Below the pieces are notes generated by a model. It saw only the letters and a program-made list of their open reading frames with translations, was not told the origin of the DNA and did no database searches. Of a DNA stretch of 64,000 nucleotides, positions 45,332-53,954 are shown piece by piece. The first letter of the stretch is position 1; each line of letters opens with the position of its first letter. The translations under genes were made by a program, and so were the position numbers. The stretch is from Caballeronia choica (GTDB taxonomy: Bacteria > Pseudomonadota > Gammaproteobacteria > Burkholderiales > Burkholderiaceae): assembly GCF_001544535.1 (NCBI RefSeq), contig NZ_FCON02000023.1:23530-87529 (forward strand), given 5' to 3'.

Positions 45332-46309
45332 ATGACGACAGCCGTGGTCAAACAAGAACTCGCGGTGGCATCGTTCAGCAAGGTCTACAGTCTCGACGCG
45401 GTCGAGACTGCGCTGAACGATCTCTCCGAAGGCGCGAGCGATGCCTTGCGCGCTACCTACGAAAAAATGCTCAAAGTCGGCAACCTGCGCTTTTGCGTGA
45501 AGCCGAACCGGATGCCGTCGATCGACGATCTCGTCGGCAATCTCCCGAATTTCCAGGAGCCGCTCGCCGACATCCGCAAGCAGATCGCGCTCTGCCTCGA
45601 AACCGAAGACCGCCTCGAACTCATGCCGATCCTGCTGCTCGGCGAACCCGGCATCGGCAAGACGCATTTCGCCAAGCAGCTCGCGCGTCTTCTCGGCACG
45701 ACCTGCCACTATGTCGCGATGAGTTCGCTCACGGCCGGCTGGATTTTGTCGGGTGCGTCGTCGCAGTGGCGCAACGCCAAGCCCGGCAAGGTGTTCGATG
45801 CGCTCGTCAACGGCAGCTACGCGAACCCGGTCATCACCGTCGACGAAATCGACAAGGCCACCGGCGACGCGCAATACGATCCGCTCGGCGCGCTCTACGC
45901 GTTGCTGGAGCACGACACGGCGGAGTCCTTCATCGACGAATTCGCCGAAGTGCCGATCAACGCGGGCAACATCGTGTGGATCGCGACCGCCAACGACGCC
46001 CGCGCGATCCCCGAGCCGCTCTTGAACCGCATGAACGTCTACGAGATTCCGCCGCCGGATCGCGACGGCGCGCGCCGCATCGCGCAGGCGATCTACGACG
46101 AGATCCGCAACGCGCACGCATGGGGCCGGCGCTTCCCGGAAACGCTCGGCGATGGTCCGCTCGACGCGCTCACCAAGGCGTCGCCGCGCGCGATGCGCCG
46201 GGCGATGCTCAACGCATTCGGCAATGCGCGCATCGACGGACGGCATCAGGTCGAGGCGCGCGACATCCAGATCGACCATAATTCCCGCAAGAAAGCGATC
46301 GGCTTCTGA
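45332..46309 (+). CDS. AAA family ATPase (Lon-like ATPase module)
   Basis: A 325-residue stand-alone AAA+ protein. Residues 1-90 are a distinctive N-terminal region; Walker A GEPGIGKT is at 104-111, Walker B VITVDEIDK, sensor-1 WIATAND, and arginine finger region EPLLNRMNVYEI. The core resembles the ATPase of Lon, but no protease domain follows. Its substrate or partner is unknown. Neighbours give no operon. Confidence 0.82.
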   Translation: MTTAVVKQELAVASFSKVYSLDAVETALNDLSEGASDALRATYEKMLKVGNLRFCVKPNRMPSIDDLVGNLPNFQEPLADIRKQIALCLETEDRLELMPILLLGEPGIGKTHFAKQLARLLGTTCHYVAMSSLTAGWILSGASSQWRNAKPGKVFDALVNGSYANPVITVDEIDKATGDAQYDPLGALYALLEHDTAESFIDEFAEVPINAGNIVWIATANDARAIPEPLLNRMNVYEIPPPDRDGARRIAQAIYDEIRNAHAWGRRFPETLGDGPLDALTKASPRAMRRAMLNAFGNARIDGRHQVEARDIQIDHNSRKKAIGF

Positions 46310-46493
46310 TGGCAGGCAGTTTTTGAATTTGCCAAAAAAGCGGTCGAAAGGCGGCTTTTCTGGCACGAAACTGACAATTTTGTACCCTATTCTGAATTCC
46401 TGCGGAAAACGATGCAATTGAGGCGCCGTTGTTGTGCAACACGCAATAGTCCAGAAAGTAGAATGCAGCTGATGAACCTGCGGCGGAAAAGAC

Positions 46494-47600
46494 ATGGACC
46501 AAATTGAATGCGTGGTGATTGGAGCGGGGGTGGTCGGACTCGCCATTGCAAGGGCGCTCGCGGCGCGCGGCCGTGAAGTCGTGGTGCTGGAGGCGGGAGA
46601 AGGGATCGGCGTCGGCACGAGTTCACGCAACAGCGAGGTGATTCACGCGGGCATCTACTACGCGCGCGGGTCGCTGAAGGCCGAGCTGTGCTTGCGCGGC
46701 CGGGCGATGCTCTACGAATTCTGCGAGTCGCACGGCGTGCCGCACCAGCGCTGCGGCAAGCTGCTCGTCGCCACCGCGCGCAACCAAGTGCCGCAGCTCG
46801 CGGCGATCGAGCAGAAAGGCATTGAGAATCACGTCAGCGACCTTCAACGCCTCTCCGGCGCCGAGGCGATGGCGATGGAGCCGCAACTCCAGTGCGTCGC
46901 GGCGGTGTATTCGCCGCAGACGGGCATCGTCGACAGCCACCAATACATGCTCGCGCTGCAAGGCGATGCCGAACGCGACGGCGCGAACATCGCGTTCCAT
47001 ACCCCCGTCACATCGATCGACGCGAGCGAGCGCTGCTTCATCATCGAGACCGGCGGCGACACGCCCACGCGCCTCCGCGCGACCCACCTGATCAACAGCG
47101 CGGGCCTGCATGCGAACGACATCGCGCGCAAGATCCGCGGGCTCGACGACCGCCATGTGCCGCCGCTCTACTTCGCGAAGGGCAACTATTTCACGGTCAG
47201 CGGCCGCGCGCCGTTCGAGCGCCTGATCTATCCGATGCCGAACGAGGCGGGCCTCGGCGTGCATCTCACCATCGATCTGGGCGCGCAGGCGAAGTTCGGG
47301 CCGGACGTCGAATGGGTGCAGTCGATCAGCTACGACGTCGATCCGCAGCGCGCGAATGCGTTCTACGCGGCGATTCGCGCGTACTGGCCGAGTCTGCCCG
47401 ACGGCGCGCTGCATCCGGCCTACGCGGGGATTCGCCCGAAGCTTTCCGGGCCGGGCCAGGCCGCCGCCGACTTCATGATCCAGGGCAAGTCGGCGCACGG
47501 CGTGCGCGGGCTCGTGAACCTGTTCGGGATCGAGTCGCCGGGGCTGACGGCATCGCTCGCGATTGCCGAGCGCGTGGTCGAGATGCTGCGCCTCACATGA
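46494..47600 (+). CDS. FAD-dependent oxidoreductase, LhgO-like
   Basis: A 368-residue DAO-family flavoprotein. [19 protein letters not shown] binds FAD, and [14 protein letters not shown] is the hallmark of the L-2-hydroxyglutarate oxidase/dehydrogenase group. The C-terminus ([17 protein letters not shown], then [18 protein letters not shown]) also fits. Likely reaction: oxidation of a 2-hydroxy acid with electrons to quinone or oxygen. Start ATG 46494. Confidence 0.87.
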   Translation: MDQIECVVIGAGVVGLAIARALAARGREVVVLEAGEGIGVGTSSRNSEVIHAGIYYARGSLKAELCLRGRAMLYEFCESHGVPHQRCGKLLVATARNQVPQLAAIEQKGIENHVSDLQRLSGAEAMAMEPQLQCVAAVYSPQTGIVDSHQYMLALQGDAERDGANIAFHTPVTSIDASERCFIIETGGDTPTRLRATHLINSAGLHANDIARKIRGLDDRHVPPLYFAKGNYFTVSGRAPFERLIYPMPNEAGLGVHLTIDLGAQAKFGPDVEWVQSISYDVDPQRANAFYAAIRAYWPSLPDGALHPAYAGIRPKLSGPGQAAADFMIQGKSAHGVRGLVNLFGIESPGLTASLAIAERVVEMLRLT

Positions 47601-47727
47601 CCCGCGCCGGACCTTGCATTTCGCCTTATCTATAACATTTGGGCTTTTTGAGGCCGCGTCGCGTTGTTATGCTCGGACATCGCCGTCGTCAGAACGGCGC
47701 GTCCCCCAATACATGGAGCGAGTCATC

Positions 47728-48042
47728 ATGAAGACATCCCGTCGCACGTTTCTGATTTCCAGCATCGGCGTGGCATCGACGCTTGCGTTGAGCCGCACCG
47801 CTTTCGCCGCCGATGCGCCCAAGGTCGAGGAAAACGATCCGACCGCACAGGCGCTTGGCTACAAGCTGGATGCCAGCAAGGTCGACAAGGCCAAATACAC
47901 GAAATTCGTCGCCGGGCAGGATTGCGGCAACTGCTCGTTCTACCAGGGCAAGGCTACCGACGCATTCGCCCCGTGCCCGATGTTCGCCAACAAGCAGGTG
48001 GCGTCGAAGGGATGGTGCAGCGCATATAACAAGAAGGCCTGA
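47728..48042 (+). CDS. High-potential iron-sulfur protein (HiPIP)
   Basis: A 104-residue periplasmic electron carrier. The Tat signal SRRTFL (residues 4-9) is followed by a hydrophobic stretch cut near AFA/A (27-28). Four cysteines, Cys66, Cys69, Cys83 and Cys97, ligate the [4Fe-4S] cluster in the HiPIP pattern (CGNC...PCPMF...GWCSAY). Tat export fits folding of the cluster in the cytoplasm. ATG 47728 follows GGAG at good spacing. Confidence 0.93.
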   Translation: MKTSRRTFLISSIGVASTLALSRTAFAADAPKVEENDPTAQALGYKLDASKVDKAKYTKFVAGQDCGNCSFYQGKATDAFAPCPMFANKQVASKGWCSAYNKKA

Positions 48043-48104
48043 AACGCGGGGCTTCGCTGGAAGCCAGCCTGAGAGAACACAGAAGAATAAAGAAGAGCAA
48101 TACG

Positions 48105-48138
48105 AGCGCGCCGGCCTCACGGTCGAGCGCGCTTTTTC
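48105..48138 (+). terminator. Intrinsic terminator after the HiPIP gene
   Basis: AGCGCGC (48105-48111) pairs with GCGCGCT (48127-48133), with an inner CCG/CGG pairing, and is followed by TTTTCTC. It lies 62 bp after the HiPIP stop codon. Confidence 0.75.
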
Positions 48139-48260
48139 TCGTCCCTTGATTACGGTGCGCGCCCTATTTACACTCGCCAAGGCACAAATCCGTCGAGCAC
48201 CGGATTCGGGCCCGGCGGACAATACAACCGAGGCAGTGCGCCCGAGGCGCGGGAGAATTC

Positions 48261-49568
48261 ATGGCAACGGCGAATCGCAAGGTAGTCAGGCCGCCGAATC
48301 TGCGCGCCATCGTCGCCGCCGTGATCGGCAACGCGCTCGAGTGGTACGACTTCACGGTCTTCGGCTTCATGACGGTCGTGATCGCGAAACTGTTCTTCCC
48401 GAGCCAGAACGACTACTCCTCGATTCTCCTCACCACCGCGACCTTCGGCGTCGCCTTCGTGATGCGGCCGGTGGGCGGCATCGTCCTTGGCCTCTACGCC
48501 GACCGCGCCGGCCGCAAGGCCGCGCTGACCCTGGTCATCGGCCTGATGACGCTCGGCATCCTGCTGCTCGCGATCGCCCCGCCGTATGCGGCGATCGGCA
48601 TCGGCGGCCCGATCATCATCGTGCTCGCGCGGCTGGTGCAGGGCTTCTCGGCGGGCGGCGAATTCGGCAGCGCGACGGCGCTCCTGATCGAAGCGGCGCC
48701 GTTCTCGCGACGCGGCTTCTACGGCAGCTTCCAGATGGCGAGCCAGGCGGCGTCGCTGCTGCTCGGCGCGGTGGTCGGCGCGGCGATATCGCGCGGCATG
48801 TCGCCCGACGCGCTCGAATCCTGGGGCTGGCGCGTACCGTTTTTCCTCGGGCTGATCATCGGGCCGGTCGGCTTCTACATCCGCCGCAACATGGTGGACA
48901 CGGAAGCCTTCCTGCATGCGAAGAAGACGGCCCGCCGCGCGACGCTCGGCGAAGTGTTCCGCTGTCACGGTCGCGAAGTGCTGTGCGGACTCGGCTCGGT
49001 GATCGCGCTGACGGTGACCGTCTACGTATTCATCGGCTATCTGCCGACCTTTGCCGTCAAGCAACTCAAGCTGCCGTTCGGGCAGTCGTTCACGGCGCTG
49101 ATCGTCGGAAACCTGCTGCTGACGGTGCTCTCGCCGGTCGCGGGCGCCTGGTCCGATCGCATCGGCAGGAAGGGGCTGTCGCTGTGGTCGCTGCTGATCT
49201 CGCTCGTGATCATCTATCCGCTTTTCGCATGGCTCGCCGCCGCGCCGAGCGTGATGCGGCTCGTGATCGTGCAGGCGGCGTTGTCGATCACGCTGTCCGG
49301 CTACTACGGGCCGTTCGGCGCGCTGATCGCCGAACTTTTCCCGGCGCACATCCGCTCGACGGGACTCTCGCTCGCGTACAACCTCGCGGTGATGCTGTTT
49401 GGCGGTTTCGGCCCGTTCATCGTGACGTGGCTCATCCGCACGACCGATTCCCAGCTCGCGCCGACCTTCTATGTGATGGCAGGACTCGTGCTGTCAGTGA
49501 TCGCGGTGGCCTGCATTCCGGCGACGCGTCATGTCGATGTCGACGAGGCGCGTGAACTGATCCGATAG
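48261..49568 (+). CDS. MFS transporter, metabolite:H+ symporter (MHS) type
   Basis: A 435-residue twelve-helix permease. NALEWYDFTVFGFMTVVIAKLFFPS is the opening hallmark of the MHS group (proline/betaine, alpha-ketoglutarate, citrate carriers). The loop 2-3 motif is GLYADRAGRKAAL, and GGEFGSATALLIE is conserved. Substrate cannot be assigned. A small cupin gene starts 10 bp after its stop, probably in the same transcript. Confidence 0.88.
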   Translation: MATANRKVVRPPNLRAIVAAVIGNALEWYDFTVFGFMTVVIAKLFFPSQNDYSSILLTTATFGVAFVMRPVGGIVLGLYADRAGRKAALTLVIGLMTLGILLLAIAPPYAAIGIGGPIIIVLARLVQGFSAGGEFGSATALLIEAAPFSRRGFYGSFQMASQAASLLLGAVVGAAISRGMSPDALESWGWRVPFFLGLIIGPVGFYIRRNMVDTEAFLHAKKTARRATLGEVFRCHGREVLCGLGSVIALTVTVYVFIGYLPTFAVKQLKLPFGQSFTALIVGNLLLTVLSPVAGAWSDRIGRKGLSLWSLLISLVIIYPLFAWLAAAPSVMRLVIVQAALSITLSGYYGPFGALIAELFPAHIRSTGLSLAYNLAVMLFGGFGPFIVTWLIRTTDSQLAPTFYVMAGLVLSVIAVACIPATRHVDVDEARELIR

Positions 49569-49578
49569 GGTTGCAAAA

Positions 49579-49890
49579 ATGAAGGTGATCGAAAGCGAAC
49601 GATTCACGGCCGAGCGCGCCTGGGGCGCGCTCGATGTCTGCGTGATGAACGGCATCTCGTGCCGCCTCCACTGGACCGACCAGCCGTACAAGTGGCACGT
49701 CAACGACGGCGAGGAAGTCTTTGCCGTGATGCACGGCGAAGTGCGGATGCACGTGCGCCGCGACGGCCGCGAGGAAACGCTGGCGCTGAAAGCCGGCGAC
49801 ATCTTCCACGCGCAAGCCGGCGACGAACACTTCGCCGAGCCGGTCGGCGAAGCGCGCATTCTGGTGATCGAAAAGCAAGGCAGCGTCTGA
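49579..49890 (+). CDS. Cupin-domain protein
   Basis: A 103-residue single cupin. WHVNDGEEVFAVMHGEVRM and AGDIFHAQAGDEHFAEP are the two metal-binding motifs. Its position 10 bp downstream of the MHS transporter suggests a joint role in handling the imported compound. The reaction is unknown. Confidence 0.85.
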   Translation: MKVIESERFTAERAWGALDVCVMNGISCRLHWTDQPYKWHVNDGEEVFAVMHGEVRMHVRRDGREETLALKAGDIFHAQAGDEHFAEPVGEARILVIEKQGSV

Positions 49891-49905
49891 GCGACGCTGC
49901 GCCTT

Positions 49906-50178
49906 TCAGCGCGTCAGCCCGGCCGCGACCAGCAGTTCCGCCAGCACTTCCGGCATGCCGCCTTCATGCGCGGCGGCGCGTTCCTGCAACTGCTTGACGA
50001 GCGCGCCGTCCAGCTTGCACGCGAACGGCACGAGCCCTTTTTCCTGATCCAGCTTGCGCTGCTCGCGGCGGTCGAGCTTCGGCTGCGCGCCGGCTGCGCC
50101 GAAGCGGGCGGGGTTGTTCTGCTTCAGTTCGTTGGCGAGCTTGAGCGCCTTGCTCTTTTCGAGGTCGAATTTCTTCAC
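49906..50178 (-). CDS. Conserved small cytoplasmic protein
   Basis: A 90-residue basic protein rich in Lys, Gln and Ala: KKFDLEKSKALKLANELKQNNPARFG, then QPKLDRREQRKLDQEKGLVPF and a C-terminal helix (GMPEVLAELLVAAGLTR). Start is GTG 50178 behind a good AGGAG site. No domain is recognised; a nucleic-acid or ribosome association is possible from charge only. Confidence 0.65.
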   Translation of the reverse strand: MKKFDLEKSKALKLANELKQNNPARFGAAGAQPKLDRREQRKLDQEKGLVPFACKLDGALVKQLQERAAAHEGGMPEVLAELLVAAGLTR

Positions 50179-50246
50179 GCGAAGCTCCTGGGCGACGGGT
50201 TGATACGGTTGAGAAGCCGCGTATTGTACGAGAGTACGCTTGCGCG

Positions 50247-51005
50247 TCAGGTGCGGCTTGTGTCGGCGAGCGCGTCGATGCGCTCGCGCATGCGCTTCCA
50301 GTGCGAGCCTTCCCAGAACACCCGGCGGCAGACGTCGCAGGTCACGAAGCGCGTATGGCGCTCGCGCACGCCTTCCGGGACGCGGCCGTCGAGGTCGTGG
50401 GAATGCGCCGGCCGCAGCGGCGCGTTGCACATCAGGCAGAGGCGAAACGCGCGCACATGCGGCGCGAGATCGAGCCGTTCGGCGATTTCACGCCATTGTG
50501 CGTCGGCCTGCAGCGCGCGCACATAGCAGCCGTGCACCACGGAACGGCGCTTGAGCAACTCGCGGTCGCGCGTCAGCACGACGCGATGTTCCGCGAGCGC
50601 AAGTTCCTCGATTTCATCGTCGGGGAAATTGTTGTCGTAGCGCGTGTCGAAGCCCGCCAGCCGCAGGAGTTGCGCGAGCGCCCCCAGATGCGCGTCGGCG
50701 ATGAAACGCAAGCCGGCGGCGGACAGCGCCGGCCGCAAAAGCCGCGCGCCCGTGCGCAGGTCGTGCGGCACGGCGTGCTTCGGATAGACATCGATCGCGT
50801 CGCCGTCCGCGATGGGCGCGTCGAAACCAGCCGGCTCACCATTCAGCACGATCAACTCGACTTCCGTATGCGGCACGCCGAGCGCTTCGATCATATGCTT
50901 GGCCGACGATCCCTTCGCGCACGGAAAGACGAACGCCTGCTCGCGCTGCGGCCGCGCGAGGAACTCGTTCAGTTCGCGGTGGAATCGAAAGCGTGCGTGA
51001 ACCAT
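50247..51005 (-). CDS. Mut7-C RNase-domain protein with N-terminal ubiquitin-like domain
   Basis: A 252-residue protein with two parts. Residues 1 to about 80 form a ubiquitin-like (ThiS/MoaD-type) Mut7-C N domain ending VYPKHAVP. The rest is a Mut7-C PIN-like domain: FIADAHLGALAQLLRLAGFDTRYD, then VVLTRDRELLKRR and a four-cysteine zinc ribbon (CLMCNAPL and CDVCRRVFW). A conserved Asp set supports RNase activity. Start ATG 51005. Target unknown. Confidence 0.87.
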   Translation of the reverse strand: MVHARFRFHRELNEFLARPQREQAFVFPCAKGSSAKHMIEALGVPHTEVELIVLNGEPAGFDAPIADGDAIDVYPKHAVPHDLRTGARLLRPALSAAGLRFIADAHLGALAQLLRLAGFDTRYDNNFPDDEIEELALAEHRVVLTRDRELLKRRSVVHGCYVRALQADAQWREIAERLDLAPHVRAFRLCLMCNAPLRPAHSHDLDGRVPEGVRERHTRFVTCDVCRRVFWEGSHWKRMRERIDALADTSRT

Positions 51006-51103
51006 GCAACGAGTATCGCATCGGTCGGCGCTGCATGCTGCGGAGCGATGTGATCTACTGGCGTCGCATTTTTTGAAGCATCCGGCATTGAAAGGAGCAT
51101 GAA

Positions 51104-51976
51104 ATGGACATCGGATTCATCGGACTGGGAGAAATGGGCAGCGCGATGGCGGGCAACGCGCTCAAGGCGGGACACACGGTACGCGTCTGGAACCGCTCGG
51201 CCGGGCGCACGAAAGCGCTGGCGGAGCAGGGCGCATCCATCGTCGATACGCCCGAACAGGCATTCTCCGGCGAGGCCGTGTTCTCGATGCTCGCCGACGA
51301 CGCCGCCCTGCGCGCGGTCCTGATCGACGGCGGCCTGCTCAAGCAGGCGCCGAAGGGCCTCGTGCACGTGAACATGGCGACGATCTCCGCCGCGTTTTCC
51401 GCCGAACTGACCGCGCTTCACGCGCAACATGGCGTCGCGTACGTGGCGGCGCCGGTGCTCGGCAGGCCGGACGTCGCGGCGGCGGGCAAGCTGAACATTC
51501 TCGCGGCCGGCGCGAGCGACGCGATCGACCGCGTGCAGCCCGTTTTCGATGCGATCGGCCAGAAGACGTGGCGCGTCGGCGACACGCCGCAGCACGCGAA
51601 CGTACTCAAGCTGGCGGCGAATTTCATGCTGGCGTCGGCGATCGAGACCTTTGGTGAGGCGGCGGCGCTGGTGTCGGGGCATGGCATCGACGCGCACGCG
51701 TTCCTCGACATCATCACCAGCACGCTGTTTCCGGGGCCGGTCTATCAGGGCTACGGGACGATGATCGCGGAGCGGCGCTACGAACCGGCGCTCTTCAAGG
51801 CGCGGCTCGGATTGAAAGACGTGCGCCTCGCGATGGCGGCGGCGGACGCCGTCGATACGCCGTTGCCGGTCGCCAGCCTGTTGCGCGACAACCTGATCGA
51901 TGCCGTCGCGCACGGCGGCGGCGACAAGGACTTCGCGGTGCTGGGCGAAGTCGCGGCACGGCGCGCGGGCCGCTGA
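51104..51976 (+). CDS. NAD(P)-dependent beta-hydroxyacid dehydrogenase (HIBADH family)
   Basis: A 290-residue enzyme of the 3-hydroxyisobutyrate dehydrogenase / glyoxylate reductase family. The Rossmann start is [37 protein letters not shown] and the catalytic Lys in NVLKLAANFM follow. Arg in WNRSAGRT suggests NADP preference. The substrate is not set by sequence; succinic semialdehyde or glyoxylate reduction is possible. Confidence 0.88.
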   Translation: MDIGFIGLGEMGSAMAGNALKAGHTVRVWNRSAGRTKALAEQGASIVDTPEQAFSGEAVFSMLADDAALRAVLIDGGLLKQAPKGLVHVNMATISAAFSAELTALHAQHGVAYVAAPVLGRPDVAAAGKLNILAAGASDAIDRVQPVFDAIGQKTWRVGDTPQHANVLKLAANFMLASAIETFGEAAALVSGHGIDAHAFLDIITSTLFPGPVYQGYGTMIAERRYEPALFKARLGLKDVRLAMAAADAVDTPLPVASLLRDNLIDAVAHGGGDKDFAVLGEVAARRAGR

Positions 51977-52061
51977 TTTGTCAATAAACGTGGATTGAGT
52001 GGGCGGACGTGCGCGGCAGGCTGCATAATCCGGTCCTATCTCAATATTGTTGCGCTCTGCG

Positions 52062-52700
52062 ATGAACCTGCATACCTGGTGGCTTTTCGTCGCTACCGTC
52101 TTCGTCATCTCCGCGATTCCCGGGCCGAACATGCTGCTCGTCATGACGCACGGCGCACGCCACGGATTGCGGCGCTCCAGCGCGACGATGGCGGGCTGCC
52201 TGACGGCGCTGGTGCTGATGCTGTCGGTGTCGGCGGCGGGGCTCGGCGTGTTTCTCCGGGCGTGGCCCGCGATGTTCGACACGCTGCGCTTCGCCGGAGC
52301 GGCTTATCTGGTCTGGCTCGGGCTGAAAAGCTGGCGCGCGAAGGTGGCGGATGCCAAAGCCGAACCCGACGTCGCGGAAGAGGACAACGCCGTCGGCCGC
52401 TCGCCGGTCGCGCTGTTCCGCAACGGCTTCCTGATCGCGAGCAGCAACCCGAAGTCGATCCTGTTCGCCACCGCGCTGCTGCCGCAGTTCATCGACGCCA
52501 GCCGTCCGACGCTGCCGCAGTTCGGCGTGCTCGTGTCGACATTCGCCGTGATTGAAGTGAGCTGGTATCTGCTTTACGCGGGCCTCGGCACGCGGATCGG
52601 CATGAAGCTGAAAAGCGGGAGCGTCGCGAAAGCGTTCAACCGGCTGACCGGCGGACTGTTCGTCGGCTTCGGCGCGATGATGGCGCTGGTGCGGCATTGA
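52062..52700 (+). CDS. LysE/RhtB family amino acid exporter
   Basis: A 212-residue membrane protein with six predicted helices. AIPGPNMLLVMTHGARHGLRRS is the family signature, followed by LGLKSWRA and NPKSILFATALLPQF. It exports amino acids or homoserine lactone-like compounds. ATG 52062 is chosen over an upstream TTG. Confidence 0.9.
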   Translation: MNLHTWWLFVATVFVISAIPGPNMLLVMTHGARHGLRRSSATMAGCLTALVLMLSVSAAGLGVFLRAWPAMFDTLRFAGAAYLVWLGLKSWRAKVADAKAEPDVAEEDNAVGRSPVALFRNGFLIASSNPKSILFATALLPQFIDASRPTLPQFGVLVSTFAVIEVSWYLLYAGLGTRIGMKLKSGSVAKAFNRLTGGLFVGFGAMMALVRH

Positions 52701-52901
52701 TGCTCGCGGCGGCGGTCGGTGTCGAGGCGCGACGGGCAAATGACTGGCGGCGACCGGTGCATCGTGCTGGTGCGCGTCGTGCTCCAGACTGGGATGTTCC
52801 ATTCGCTTTCGAACATACGTTCGCCGGAGCCGGGCGCAAAGTGGGCTTCGAGCGAAGCCTCGCTTCGATCGAAGAAGAACAGCAATAAGGGGAGGCGCCA
52901 C

Positions 52902-53342
52902 ATGTTCAGGTACAAGCGCACCATCGCCCGCCTTGCAACCGCGGCAATCAGCGGCGCGTTGCTCGCGCCTTCCCTCGCATTCGCCGACGACACGCCGAGT
53001 CCGTGCGCCGCGCTCAAGCGGATCGTCGCGACGGCGCCCGGCTTTTCGGCGGTCGCGGCCGAAGACGGCAAGGCGGTAGCGTTGCCCTACGGCGACGACG
53101 CCCGATGCACGGCGACACACGGCAGCTACGAATGCGCGTGGACACCGCACGGTGGATCGAGCGCGGACGCGCTTCAGGGCGTCGCGGCCGACATTGCATC
53201 GTGCCTGCCCGATGCCACCCACGACCAGAATTCTCCTTCCCGCCAGCACTTCTATCTCGGCGCGCGAGGCCAGCGCACGCAGATCGTCGCGACGACGGCG
53301 GGCGCCAACAAGCTCAAGCTCGTGATTTCGGGCACCAAGTGA
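52902..53342 (+). CDS. Exported protein of unknown function
   Basis: A 146-residue protein with a signal peptide (cleavage AFA/D near 28-29) and three or more cysteines in the mature part (SPCAALK, ARCTATHGSYECAW, ASCLPDA), which could form disulfides. A strong GGGGAGG ribosome site precedes ATG 52902. A response regulator gene starts 7 bp after its stop, so the two are probably cotranscribed. No family is recognised. Confidence 0.68.
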   Translation: MFRYKRTIARLATAAISGALLAPSLAFADDTPSPCAALKRIVATAPGFSAVAAEDGKAVALPYGDDARCTATHGSYECAWTPHGGSSADALQGVAADIASCLPDATHDQNSPSRQHFYLGARGQRTQIVATTAGANKLKLVISGTK

Positions 53343-53349
53343 GATTGCC

Positions 53350-53715
53350 GTGACCAAACGCATCCTGATTGCCGACGATGATGACGACGCACTCGTCTGC
53401 CTCTCGAACCTGCTCAACGGAATGGGCCATGAGGTGGCGCTCGCGGCGAACGGCGCGCAGGCGGTGGAAGTCGCACAGCAGTTCGCGCCCGAGGTCGTGA
53501 TCCTCGATCTCGGCATGCCGCTGATGGACGGCCTCGCCGCCGCACGGGCGCTGCGCAATCTTCCGAACGGTCGGGCCTTGCTGATCGTCGCGCTGACTGG
53601 ATGGGGACAGCCGCAGCATCGCGAGATGACGCAGGACGCCGGGTTCGACGTGCACCTCGTCAAGCCGGTCTCGTCGGATCAACTGGGATTTATTTTGTCG
53701 ATGACGCAGCCGTAG
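53350..53715 (+). CDS. Stand-alone receiver-domain response regulator
   Basis: A 121-residue CheY-like protein without output domain. The acidic pocket (DDDDD at 9-13), Asp53 (VILDLGMPLMDG), Thr in ALTGWGQ and Lys in VHLVKPV are present. Start is GTG 53350. It is a likely paralogue of the regulator at 42824. It follows an exported-protein gene after 7 bp; no kinase is nearby. Confidence 0.85.
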   Translation: MTKRILIADDDDDALVCLSNLLNGMGHEVALAANGAQAVEVAQQFAPEVVILDLGMPLMDGLAAARALRNLPNGRALLIVALTGWGQPQHREMTQDAGFDVHLVKPVSSDQLGFILSMTQP

Positions 53716-53802
53716 GCATGTCAATCAGGGAAAACGTTGTAATAGCGAGACAGATCGACGCGCAATGTTGCGGCGCACCAATGATTTGGGTAGAGTCGTT
53801 CT

Positions 53803-53863
53803 TGTCTCCTCCATGTCTTCACTGATGTGGATTCAGCCCGCCTACCTAGGCGGGCTTTTTTTT
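53803..53863 (+). ncRNA. Candidate small RNA ending in an intrinsic terminator
   Basis: A sigma-70-like promoter can be read: TTGCGG (53768-53773), 17-bp spacer, TAGAGT (53791-53796). It would start a transcript of about 60 nt. The 5' part contains TCTCCTCC, complementary to Shine-Dalgarno sequences, and the 3' end is a strong terminator with a long U-tract, the layout of Hfq-dependent sRNAs. It could instead be only the 3' UTR of the response regulator gene. Unassigned to any named RNA. Confidence 0.4.
53835..53863 (+). terminator. Strong intrinsic terminator
   Basis: AGCCCGCCTA (53835-53844) and TAGGCGGGCT (53847-53856) are exact inverted repeats around CC, followed by seven more T. It ends plus-strand transcription from the response regulator or from the candidate sRNA. 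Confidence 0.9.
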
Positions 53864-53887
53864 CGCCTGTGCCGAGCACCGCGTGGT

Positions 53888-53921
53888 CAAAAAAAGCCGA
53901 TTCGCTTTTCAACGAATCGGC
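53888..53921 (-). terminator. Intrinsic terminator of argC
   Basis: GCCGATTCG (53896-53904) pairs with CGAATCGGC (53913-53921). On the minus strand the hairpin is followed by a run of seven T. It lies 34 bp past the argC stop. Confidence 0.88.
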
Positions 53922-53954
53922 GTTGGTCGTCCGCATGCAGTCGCAGCCGCGAAA

